Source of the DNA: Psettodes erumei
Taxonomy: Eukaryota; Chordata; Actinopteri; Pleuronectiformes; Psettodidae
Length of the DNA stretch: 64,000 nt
Direction: 5' to 3'
NCBI GenBank assembly: GCA_016785225.1
Contig: JAFBJZ010000861.1
Span: 1,925,001-1,989,000 of the forward strand
This document shows positions 14,346-25,600 of this stretch, piece after piece. A program made the translations under genes and the position numbers. The notes below the pieces were generated by a model that was not told the DNA's origin, made no database searches, and saw only the letters and a list, made by a program, of their open reading frames with translations. How positions within the stretch are numbered: position 1 is the first letter of the stretch; the number at the start of each line of letters is the position of its first letter.

Positions 14346-16266
14346 CCTGCCGAAGCTCAGCTCCAGCTTGTGGTTATAATGACATAATGAGTCAAACAGG
14401 AAATGTCTCTACGAAAGATAAATGTGGTGGTCTCTACAGGAGTGTGGTGCACATGTCAATCCAAGCAGCAAGATCAAATATGGTGTTTACTCATTGCTCC
14501 TATTGCAGCGGTTGATACTTTTGCCAGTTTTTTGCAGTTTTTCTGTCTACTATTACAAAAAAGCCAAAAACTTATCTGACTGAAACATTCACAAGATCAC
14601 ACCATTTTGAGAATTAACAAGTAGTTTCACCAAGTGGTGAAAATCTTTAGCTTTGTGTGTGCCCAGGCTGTTTATTTTTAAAGCAAATAATATAATAATT
14701 TTAAAAAAGACTTAAATTTCAGACTTTTTGAGGGCCCTGCATAATTTAGGCGGAGAAACCATAGCCACCATAGAGCTACGGAAAAGAAATGGTCAGGCTT
14801 GACCCAGCTTAACAATGGTGGAAAACGGTTGGACCGTACTTTCCATCATCGCCATCAAAGCACCAAGAGAGCGAATATCTTTTGATAAAAATGGTGTTAA
14901 CACCTCTTGGAGTTGAATCTGCTATGGAGGTTAGTGATGGTGTAATACTTAGTGAGACACGGTTTGCTGGCTTTTGAAAATGCACCAATCAATCTTTTTT
15001 TAATTAGGTAAACTAGGTATAAACTTGGATGGATTATTTTTGACCTGAACAGGTACATGGGTCTATACTTTCTCATTTTAATTTGCAAATGTATGACATA
15101 TATAGTTATACTAGCAAATTATGCATTATTCAGAAGGGATTTCAACTGTCTCTTGCTCATGATTTTGTCTTTTTCTTGCAGGGTATCTTCAGGAAGTTAG
15201 GGTGCACTGACAAGAAAAGAACAATGAAAAGAGTGACAAGACACTCAGTGGACACTATGTCCCCTAAAGTCCCAATGTCCAAGTACTGGGGCTTGCCGTC
15301 CTAAAAGATCCGGATGTCATCTCTGTTTAAAACTGACAGCTTGGGTCCCGGTTCACATCCTGTCAGCTGCTCACATTAGCAAACACTGCAACAAGAAATA
15401 AACTATGTCCTGAAGTGATGGTTTTGTTGCTGCATGCAGCGTGTTATTGCCTCTGAATCCATTTCAAATCCAACTCAGGGATCTGTTTCATCCTTTATCT
15501 TGAAAGTAGACTTTTTATCATGTTTTATCCAAGCTTGATCTTCGAGCTCTCCAAAATCACCGTGTTTACTTCAGTTGTCTCAAATCCTGTTATACCTGTT
15601 TCTAAGCTGAGAACGGCATGATTTGTCTCAGGATAGTGGAAATTGCTGTATCTTATTTTCAAACTCTTACATTCATAGCGTGGCAGTTTCAGAGTTACTC
15701 CTTGGATTTTACAGATAACTTCATTGGGTGATATGGCCCTAACCTCGAGCTACAACGCAAACCTTTTAATGTGATGTGAAACTGAGCACAGCTGCCGATA
15801 TACCCATGCAGAGATCTTTCAGCAGTCTTGGTTAAAAAGAATGAGTGACAGTGCTTTCACAGTTACTGGCCCTGTGGCTTTGTAAAGCTTCGACTATAAG
15901 TCACTGTCATCCTCCTAAATCACCTCCCGTCTCCACAAGTGCAGCCTTTCCACAAATCGTCTCCCATTGACTTGTTTTCTTTTGCCTTATTAAAAAAAGA
16001 TACTTAAGCAACCTGTTTTGAAAAGGGGGGTGGGTGGAGATATAAGTGGAGGGCAACACAGAGGACTAAGCAAACAAGTGTGTGGGGAGACAGCAAGGCA
16101 GACAGGCAGACAAAGAGATGGATGGTGGATGGAGGGTTGTTGAGGAGAGGAATAGAAAGTCCTGAATGCTTCTGCGGCAGGCTGTGCTGACGTGAGGAGT
16201 GTTCCCAAACACAGTTAGCAGCGACTGCAGACCCACTGCATTACCATACTCTCTCTCTCTCTCTCA

Positions 16267-16314
<48 letters not shown>

Positions 16315-16439
16315 ACAGACACACTGTGCCTAAGGGAGAAAGCTGCTTGCAGGCAGAGCTGAATAGAATGGGGACAGAATCTCCTGTTCTGGTCCTGAAG
16401 AGGTCACTGTGTACTCCAGCACCATTTGCAAATGTGTTA

Positions 16440-16498
<59 letters not shown>

Positions 16499-16643
16499 AG
16501 AGCGAGATCGTGTGCTGGTGTGCATGGGCAAGTGTTGCTACAGGTCTGTGCGAGCATGGGGTGTTTTCTTGTATTGCTTTATGATCTCGTTTCCTTGTAG
16601 TGTTGTCTCGACGCTCTTTATCGTGTGACCTTCTACAGGTGTG

Positions 16644-16686
<43 letters not shown>

Positions 16687-16699
16687 AGCCATGCGATGT

Positions 16700-17363
16700 G
16701 ATTTGTGTAATGTGTGCACTGAGTACCTGTGTGGGTGCGCGCGTGTCTTCTCCTGCACAGGTCGCTCCTCTCCTCTCCTCCTCTCTTCAGTCTGCGCTTC
16801 CTCGCGGACCTATAGGTGCGTATCATTGGATCAGTAGCTGCTGCCTGCCACACTGTCCAATCGCATCTAGGGAGAGAACGAGAGAGAAAGAGACACTGGT
16901 GAGAGAGAGAGAGAGAGAGAGAGGCAGCAGGGGAGATGGGGGAGGGAGGAGAAAGAAAGGAAGAGAGAGAGGGAGATTGATCATTTGAGCGTCCTGGGCC
17001 TTGGATTCCTTGGAGAAACACTTAATTTCCCACTTTATCCAACCCCCAGCCCCCCATTTCCACCTTTCTCCGACTAAAGGCTTGAGGGTTGTTGTTTTTT
17101 TTGGTCTTGTCTCTTTCTTTTTTTCCATTTTTTCTTTTCTTTTTTTTTTTTTTTTACATTATTCCCACCCAGGAGACGTGCCACCACCACCAGCAGCAGC
17201 GGCAGCAGCGAAAGCAGCAGCAGCAGCGGCGGCAGAGGAATATCTCCCAATATCCCATCCCGGGCACGTCGGATAAGCTGCAGCAGCGAAAACACGAGGC
17301 GAATATTGCGGTGGACGGGAACGAGAACATGGTCCATAGGATATCACCTCTCATCCAAACTGG
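16700..17363 (+). promoter_or_regulatory. Candidate promoter and untranslated first exon of the neuroligin gene
   Basis: Vertebrate neuroligin genes have a non-coding first exon. This is the most GC- and CpG-rich stretch upstream of the ATG. It contains a (GA)n tract near 16904, poly-T near 17137-17155, a CAG/CGG-type trinucleotide block and a good donor (CTGG then GTAGGC) at 17364. A matching acceptor, pyrimidine-rich and ending CTCCCAG, is at 19163-19169, 20 nt before the start codon. No TATA box stands out. The transcription start cannot be placed. The assignment is an inference from position and composition only. Confidence 0.4.
17181..17236. repeat. Imperfect CAC/CAG/CGG trinucleotide block
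   Basis: Runs of CCA, then CAG and CGG units interrupted by one AAG. It lies in the putative 5' UTR exon. It reads as Gln/Arg, Ala or Ser in the three frames, and none of these has a convincing start or extension, so it is taken as untranslated. Confidence 0.85.
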
Positions 17364-17437
17364 GTAGGCAAATCCTGCATTTTGTCATTCGAGTGCTTTT
17401 GCTGCGGCATTGATGCAGGTTGAGGCTTTTCCTTTGA

Positions 17438-17484
<47 letters not shown>

Positions 17485-17877
17485 GCCGTAGTCAGCTTCA
17501 GTGCCGATAGAGATTTAGACAGGATGTTCTACCTCACAACCAAACATCTTGCTCTTATCTTTTCTTCTGCTCTCTTCCTCTTTCTTCATAAATCTAAAAA
17601 GAATGCGGGGCGTTTTCCCCCCTTTTCTTTCTATATAAAAATATAAAAGGGGAGGGTGGCAGGCGGCTTTCCCTTGATAAATGGAGCGTTATTCATCAGC
17701 GTGTGTGTGATCACCACTGGAATGTTAACTAGCACCTTGGACAGCCGACACCAATACAATACCAATACAAACATGGGAGGAGCGATAATCCTGATCATTT
17801 TTACAATCCAGTATCTTTGCTGCTCAGAGTTGATGTGTGTGTTTGTGTGTGTGTGATCACTCGGAAATTGATGTTGC

Positions 17878-17918
<41 letters not shown>

Positions 17919-17973
17919 TAATATTCTGCCCTAAGGCCCTCTGAGAGAGATAGCAGTGTTGGCTGGGGAGCAG

Positions 17974-18022
<49 letters not shown>

Positions 18023-18124
18023 TGCATCTCTGGAAGAGAGAAAACCAATGTAAGTGTGTGTCTATTATTGAGAGACATAAAGAAGGCATGTGTGTGCATG
18101 CATCTGTGGGAGACAGATAGAGAA

Positions 18125-18161
<37 letters not shown>

Positions 18162-18354
18162 TCACAGGCGTCCTACCTTATGCTACATGCAGGTCAGGAG
18201 CCCTGCAGTGTATTCAGGGTTTAATTAAGCATGTCACATGGACCCCCCCACCCCCCACCCCACATGCACACACACACCTCAACAGGGTCCTGTGATCTGT
18301 GAAACAGTGTGTAGTGAGGATATGACATATGTCTGCAGCACATGCCAGATACAC

Positions 18355-18395
<41 letters not shown>

Positions 18396-18764
18396 CACAT
18401 TACTCTTGTGTGACACTGCAGCCCTGGCAGTCCAACACTAAGTTAAGCTGAGCGGACAACATCTCGTTTGCCCTATCTATCATTCTCATATCTATTTTTA
18501 ACATGAACAGCAGCGAGGTGGCACGGTCTATCCATCTGATGTCATGTGTACGTCGCCTATGTGTGTGCATCAGTGTGTGTGAGACATTTTAATTTTGATT
18601 TACACTGTGATTATTCCAATGAAGACTAATTAAATCTGCCTCTCCCCTTCTTTCCATCTCTCTGCCTCTTTTTCTCTTTTCCAGGAGGCAGTTTGGGCTT
18701 GTTATGGGGGTGACCGGAAGGAGAGAGTGACAGAGGAACAGTGATGCTACTGTTTACATAACGA

Positions 18765-18799
<35 letters not shown>

Positions 18800-19169
18800 A
18801 CACATACACACACGCATACACAAGCGTACACACACACACACACGCTCAAATCTCCAGTCCAGGACGCACACACTCACTTAAACACTTCCACACATAGAGA
18901 CACGTATTCAAGGGACTCACTGACTGAGTCACCACACACTCACAGGCACTGAACACTGACTCACACACAGGAACACATACACATCCATACACACGCTCAA
19001 AGACTGACACATACACAAGGGGAAAAGGTTTGTTTGCAAGAGCTGGGACTGTTGTGTGTGCTATGGGCCAAGCTGAGCGACAGCTGTGTGTGAGTGTTGG
19101 ATACCTCTAAAGGTAACCCGCATCCTTCCTTGGTCCCTCCTTCCTGTGACCTCACCCCACATCTCCCAG
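17364..19169 (+). other. Putative intron between untranslated exon and first coding exon
   Basis: Bounded by the donor at 17364 and the acceptor CTCCCAG ending 19169. The interior is mostly microsatellite plus a short segment (18197-18235) with GAGCCCTGCAGTG and TAATTAAGC. A similar segment recurs near 37.2 kb. No coding potential seen. Confidence 0.4.
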
Positions 19170-19189
19170 CTACCCTTAAACACACCATC

Positions 19190-19652
19190 ATGTCTGAACT
19201 GAGGACCAGGAGAACTCTCTCTCCCTCATCCCTCTCCTCCCCCTTTGGGTTCCTCCTCTCCCTCTGCCTCTCCCTTTCTTTCTATCTGGCATTGGCATCA
19301 GCGCAGCAGACTGTGCCTGTCATCTCCACGGTGCAGGGCCGCATTCGTGGCATCCTGACCCCCCTGCCCTCAGACCTCCTGGGCCCCGTCATCCAGTACC
19401 TGGGAGTGCCGTATGCAAGGCCTCCGACCGGGGACCGGAGATTCCAGCCACCTGAGCCACCTTTACCCTGGCCAGGAATACGGAATGTGACGCAGTTTGC
19501 TCCCGTGTGCCCTCAGTCGCTGGACGAGAGGAGCATGCTGGGAGATATGATGCCGTCCTGGCTCACAGCTAACCTGGATATAGCGGCGACGTACCTCACT
19601 CATCAGAGCGAGGATTGTCTCTACCTTAATATCTACGTACCCACTGAGGAAG
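19190..19652 (+). CDS. nlgn4: Neuroligin coding exon 1: signal peptide and N-terminal esterase-like domain (residues 1-154)
   Basis: The start is the ATG at 19190. An in-frame TGA at 19091 excludes a more 5' ATG start, and the only longer opening begins with GTG, which is not a normal vertebrate start. Position -3 is A, an adequate Kozak context. Residues 1-38 are a basic, Ser-rich N region followed by a Leu-rich core (FGFLLSLCLSLSFYLALASA) with likely cleavage before QQ. Mature sequence follows with GPVIQYLGVPYARPPTGDRR, typical of cholinesterase-like domains. Cys107 and Cys143 are placed like the first conserved disulfide loop. N99 is in an NVT sequon. The exon ends PTEE plus one base and is followed by the donor GTGAGT at 19653 (phase 1). 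Confidence 0.95.
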
Positions 19653-22600
19653 GTGAGTCAAACCAGTGATGTTCACTCACTCTGGCAGGGGCAGGAGGGT
19701 TTCATGTTTAGGCTTATTTTGGCTGAACATGAATGAAACATGAAAGTGTCTTGTCAGGGCAGACACATAACCTTGTTAAATAAATAAATACAGTATTGTT
19801 TTTTTTTAAAACCCCCCACCCCCCACCTATCTCCTCCACCCCCTGTGCACGTCGCTGGTTGAACCAACACTTAATATGCAGACACCTGCGTCAGTCGCCA
19901 AGGGGTTTACGCCTCTACTTGTGGAGGAAAGTGGGAAGGACACAGACTCACTCATGCATACATATTGGCTCATACACATGCATGTGACCCTGCACACACA
20001 CACAAAATGGCAAGCATGAACACTCCCAGAGCCTCAATTTATATCCACCCGCTGAGAAATGAAGGTAGGGTGATACGAAGCATGAGCGAGGAAGGCAGAG
20101 AATATTTCTGCTTTTGAATGATCAAGCCCACATGGTGATCAAAGGCCAAGATACATACAAATGGACGTGTGGACAATCAGAGCCACAGTCCATAAGAGCA
20201 TTTATCTATCTGTCTCTCTATCTATCTCTCTGTCCAGACATCCATGAGGAGGGGGGTCAGCGACCAGTCATGGTCTATGTCCATGGTGGCTCGTACACAG
20301 AAGGCACTGGCAACATGATGGATGGCAGTGTGCTGGCCAGCTACGGCAACGTCATTGTGATAACCCTGAACTACCGCCTGGGAGTATTAGGTAAAATGAT
20401 ATGTCTTCTATATTCGAGATATCTTCTGCATGTCTGTAATTTGTGCATACAAGTATATGGTTTGTAGGGATGCAGCCAAGCTTTAAAAAATAAACCCCTA
20501 ATCATTATCACGTTAGCTACTCTGTTACAGTTATGGCACACCTCGGGAATCTCTAATCCAATCATTTTTATCCAATTAATTTACCCTGTGAATTTATCAG
20601 TCAATTCAGTAGAGGTTCATATATATTGACACAGAACAATCAATTAATATAGTGATAAGTACATGCCTTGTGTACCATTTACAGTTGATTTTTGTAGTGC
20701 CAATTGGACTTTATGGGACAGCCCCAAACATGGGAAACTAGGCAGCAATCTATAGTAAAGCAGTCCAGGTTTAAAATGGCTGTAGTTGTGCTTCAACAGC
20801 ACACTCCACCCTTTGAGCAAGAACAATAGAAGAGCAATTACTGCCAAGGTGCTCTGGGTATCCTGATAATATCACTGCAATATTGTACGCCTGCTGTAAA
20901 GCAATTTCCTTAATGAAAGGGGCTATGAGGGCAGTGAATGAATAATAATGTGAAATGCAATGTATGCATTTCATACATTGCATTCCAACTTGGGAATTCA
21001 GCTGTTTTAAATAGAAAAGGAATAGTCTATGACAGTAGTAAATCAATACATTTGCGCAAAGCATTAATAATGGAAAAAAAGAGCTCAACCATTCCAGTTT
21101 CATTTCAGACATTTTGTAATGATACATTGAACACTTTGTTAGTACTATTTCTTTGAAGAAAAAAATTAAGTACCACTGTTGCTCGCTCTCAATTGTCTAG
21201 TTTATTATGGCTCAGGTATCCTTTTCCTAATTGCATGGTTTCTATGGGGATACTACCATTTTGCTTACATAAAACCAGATATTGTTTTTTGTTGTATCCA
21301 CACAAAATTTTATTTTTGAGATAATATTGATATTATATTCAGCGTCTGGATTGTTTAATCCTGCAACTAGCTATAAAATGAGAAAACTATTTGTGAGCTG
21401 TTTTCACCTAGAGGGCCCACCCCCTTTTTTGAGTGAAAACATGTTCAGAATGTGTTTCCCTATTGGAAATAAACCCCCAGAGGCATTTTTTTTATCCACT
21501 ACTAGCATCAACTCAAATCAGGTCCTTTTTAGCTCCATGAGTCCCTGACTCATTGCTCTTTGAACAGGGAAAATCTGTCTCCCTGTTTTTTTTTCTAATT
21601 TTAGACAGCCATGCAAAGCTCATGAGCTGAATAAATAGAATATCTTGGCATGTAAGGTTTCTGTGGCTGTAATTATAAAGAACTTACCAAGCCTGGGTGG
21701 GCCACAGGAGGGGTTAATAATAGTTAACAGTCTTCATTTACCGTACCTCACTGATGGCATGATCAATGTGGAGCATGTGTGAGCATAGCATGCTTTTATA
21801 TTGATTACAGTAAGTCAGAGGTATGAGATGCATATCATTCCACTGGCTTTAAGTCATGTCCTCGCTTTAATTAATTGGTGCCCACTATTTAATAATTCAT
21901 ATGAGGAAATTAATTAAAATGTGCCAGCAGGTTAAAAATATGTGATTACAGTATGTCTTATAATTAGTTGTTTGATTTAACTTATACAGCTACATTAAAA
22001 ATGATTTAACCCACATGCCATAATCACTTAGTCTTCTTGATGATGTGGATTTGTGCTACAGAAGGTGAAGGATATTTTCTAAAAGATAAATAACTTAAAT
22101 AATTAACTTTTATTAACAATTAAACAACCAAAGTTTACTTAGTATAAGTAAACGCAATTTCTGAGGGCATTTGGCTATTCCTTGTTTTAGCCTCTCTTTA
22201 GCCATCTTTTTATGCAGTATTAACATGTTTTATAATTCAGGTATACACACAAAGCATGTGTGAGCGATATCTCTCAGTTCTCCTTCAGTTAAGTGGAGAA
22301 TGTTTTTGGAAATGGAATGGACTGGAGTAGAGCTGACTAGCTACATACTAAAAGGTTAAAAGATTCAACAAAAATATTGATTCAATTTTAAACGAGACCC
22401 ATGCTGTTTGTCTTTTTTTAGAAGCTTTCAAGGCTTTCATCAGATATTGATTTTATAAGATGGCATAAATCTGCATCTGCTTGGTGGGTGAAACAAAACT
22501 CTATTTAATTTTGACCTTGGGGTGGGGGGGTGGGGGGGTAGTTGCCCGAGCTGTAATGACAATACTGAGCCAAACAAATGCTACATGCTTCATTTTGTCT

Positions 22601-25600
22601 TTCATCTCCATCCTGTGTGCCACCTCCAATACGATCATCATCATCACCATCATCATCCATCATCACAAATAGTGGTGTCTTCCTCTTCTTCCCTGTCATC
22701 ATAAGTTGGATGTGAGGTGAGCCCATATATGCAACACAATGTACAGTTATGTACACAGTCTTTTGCTAATCTTACTGTAATCCACTGGAACTGGAGTATG
22801 TTTCTGCAGAAATGTACAGAAAATAAATCAGTTGAATGATTGACCTAAATCATGCAAGCATGTCTCCCAGTATACTATATGTGAAGGCATTCTAAATCTG
22901 GTATTGCTGTCAAATTAACATAAAATCCTCATAATGTCCTTTTTGCATGAGAGGAATTTCTGATAAAATGCACATAAGTGATGAAATGTATTACTTTAAC
23001 AACACTGCTTTTCTTGCTCATTACACTCTTATGTGTTCAGGGCCAGCTTGAGGTTCAGAGAAATGAGCTTCTGCAGTAATGAGATATACTGTGGTGGAGT
23101 GAGCCATTAGGATCCTTTGTGTTTACTTAATAAAGTCAGCAGTAAAGGGAATAAGGGATAGCCGCATTTGCAGCTGCATATGTGTGTAGTTTTATGTCGG
23201 TGTGTGTGTGTGTGTAAGATGATATTCACTTACATGAATATGGATGTACCTTGTTGATTTGATTCAATTTCAAAGGGGCTGTAGGAGAAGCACGTATTTT
23301 TTCATTAAATTTCACTTTAAATTCATGACAAACGAGACGTGTGCGTATTTGATCCAAACAGTGGAGATGCTATGATCATGTCATGTCCAACCTATCACCC
23401 TCTCTGCGTGCTTCTGTGTGCGCACATATTATTAGACTTAAGATGTCTCTGTCCTTAAAACGCTATGTATTAACAACATCACTCTCTCTGTCTGCCTGCA
23501 GGGTTTCTCAGTACTGGGGACCAGGCAGCAAAAGGGAACTACGGCTTGCTGGACCAGATCCAGGCTCTGCGTTGGGTGAAGGAGAACATCGCAGCCTTCG
23601 GAGGAGACCCAAACAGGGTCACTGTGTTTGGATCCGGGGCGGGAGCCTCCTGTGTCAGCCTCCTCACCTTGTCTCATTACTCTGAGGGTAAGGGAGAATC
23701 ATGGACTTAAAAATCCCTGCTTACCCGGTTTATTTTTTCTGCTATTCTTTTTCCTTTTTTCATCTTTTTTTTTTTTACACTTAGTACATTTTAAAATACA
23801 TAAAGATTAACAGGATGCATAGGCAGATGTACAGGAAGGTACCTATGATTGTTGATAGGTGGGTGCTGTGAAAGCTTTGACATTTAGGGTTATGAAACTT
23901 TTCAAGGTCTCTGTTGGACCGGTACATCATTCGCTGCTATAAATGCTTGAATAAGCCCTTGAATCTTCTTTATAACACAGTCTTCCCATGAGTCACACAC
24001 CGGAGCTAAGTGCTGTGTTATCTTAAACTTTTAACCCCTTACCTACTTGAATCTTGTGCTCTAACTGCAACCTGTCATTCTACTGAATAATGCATGTCTG
24101 TGATTTCAGCGTTTTCTTGCTTTGCGATTGTTTGTGCTGCCTCTGTTTTATAAATGTATCACGTAATCCTTCAAGTGTGCATTTATGTGGTAATGCCTTC
24201 ATGCATACTTGTGCGTGTGCATTCATAAATGTATGCGTGTGTGCCTCAGCGCATGTGAATGCTTCATACACCCGTTCGTACTCATGTTTGTGTGGTCATG
24301 TGTGTTTCAGACCTGTTCCATAGAGCCATCATCCAGAGTGGCAGTGCTTTAGCCAGTTGGGCTGTCAACTACCAGCCCAGCAAGTATGCCCGGCAGCTCG
24401 GTGAGAGGGTGGGCTGTGGCATCGATGACAGCACCCAACTGGTCGCCTGCCTCCAGGGCCGGAGTTACCGGGAACTTGTGGAGCAGAACATAACGCCGGC
24501 CAAATATCACACGGCTTTTGCCCCGGTGATTGATGGTGATGTTATACCAGATGACCCTCAGATTCTGATGGAGCAGGGAGAATTTCTGAACTACGACGTG
24601 ATGCTGGGAGTTAACCAGGGCGAGGGCGTGAAGTTTGTGGAGGGCATCGTGGACTCAGAAGACGGAGTCACTGCTGAGGACTTTGACTTTGCTGTGTCAG
24701 ACTTTGTGGATAGTTTGTATGGATACCCAGAAGGCCGAGACACACTGAGAGAAAGCATAAGGTGAGTGTACCTGAATATATTGAAGGAGTAGTATGCTCG
24801 CTGTGTCCTACAGTAAAAAAAATCCACCTACCAGCACCTAAAGCCTTAGTAATTAACAGATTATATCTTGTTTAATAAATGCATACAAAAGTCAGACATC
24901 ATGTTGTCCTGGAGTCCAGTCAACCTGCAGAAACTCAAGAAATAGCCACAGTTTCCTAAAAAAACAACAGTTATGTTATTTTCACAGTTCCTTTTGCAGA
25001 TATTTTGGACAGACAGAAGCTACCTGATTCCACCCGATTCTAGCCTTTTTGCTATACTGAACAAAATGTCTCCTGGCTGAAGCTTAATATTTACTGCACA
25101 GACATAAGAGTGTAAATAAATGTGTTTCCAAAAATGTGGAACTATTCCTTTTAAAGGATGCCTATGCATAGCATAGCAAAGTCTTGTGTTCTTAATTAGC
25201 ATTTTTGTATAATGTAACAAAAACAAATTTTTTGTAAGATTGACTGATGGGCTTGATCTTCATTGATTAATTGGGTGACTAATGAGCTTATTGGCTGATT
25301 TTAAATGTATTTGTTGTAGGTTTATGTACACAGATTGGGCAGACCGCGACAATGCAGAAACCCGACGAAAGACGCTGGTAGCGCTGTTTACAGACCACCA
25401 ATGGGTGGCGCCAGCAATCGCCACAGCTGATCTTCATGCTCAGTATGGGTCTCCCACCTACTTCTACTCTTTTTACCACCACTGCCAGAGTGATGCCACT
25501 CCACCCTGGGCCGACTCTGCCCATGGCGACGAGGTAAGATGATGTCACAGTGTTACATTGGTTTACAGAAGGGGGGGGCAAATATAGGTGATGAAAGCCT

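Larger units (their letters stand above)
1..16250. other. Upstream non-coding region
   Basis: No reading frame here resembles a known protein; all are short and either cover simple repeats or lack any domain. A TATAAAAA word at 325-332 sits in a slightly GC-rich context, but no gene follows that I can identify. The recognisable content is repeat relics near 5.07, 5.8, 8.1, 12.0 and 14.1 kb, a pyrimidine-rich block at 10.9-11.2 kb and microsatellites. Confidence 0.7.
16251..18797. repeat. Cluster of nine dinucleotide microsatellites
   Basis: Tracts are (CT)n then (CA)n 16251-16313, (TG)n 16442-16494, 16649-16685, 17442-17481, 17884-17912, 17975-18018, 18127-18160, and (CA)n 18351-18392 and 18765-18797. 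They account for most of the apparent long reading frames here, which read as Cys-Val or His-Thr repeats and are not genes. The tracts flank the candidate first exon on both sides. Confidence 0.95.

Noticed and set aside
13955..14387. Two overlapping hydrophobic frames of 127 and 117 codons
   Set aside because: They lie in a T/C-rich probable interspersed repeat. Neither has a plausible membrane-protein layout or a splice context.
16437..17021. Long frames with His-Thr, Cys-Val and Arg-Glu repeats around 16.3-18.4 kb on both strands
   Set aside because: They are translations of (CA)n, (TG)n and (GA)n tracts, with no domain, no splice logic and no conserved residue pattern.
17089..17367. 92-codon frame with a hydrophobic start and a Gln/Arg-rich middle over the CAG block
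   Set aside because: The hydrophobic part is poly-T and the Gln part is the trinucleotide repeat. It overlaps the likely 5' UTR exon, and the end runs through a splice donor.
19094..19189. Upstream extension of the neuroligin reading frame by 32 codons
   Set aside because: It begins with GTG, not ATG, and includes a likely splice acceptor at 19163-19169. The ATG at 19190 is followed directly by a good signal peptide.
23688..24310. Mini-exon for neuroligin splice insert B
   Set aside because: I searched for a short phase-1 cassette with both splice sites and found nothing resembling the NLGN1 insert.
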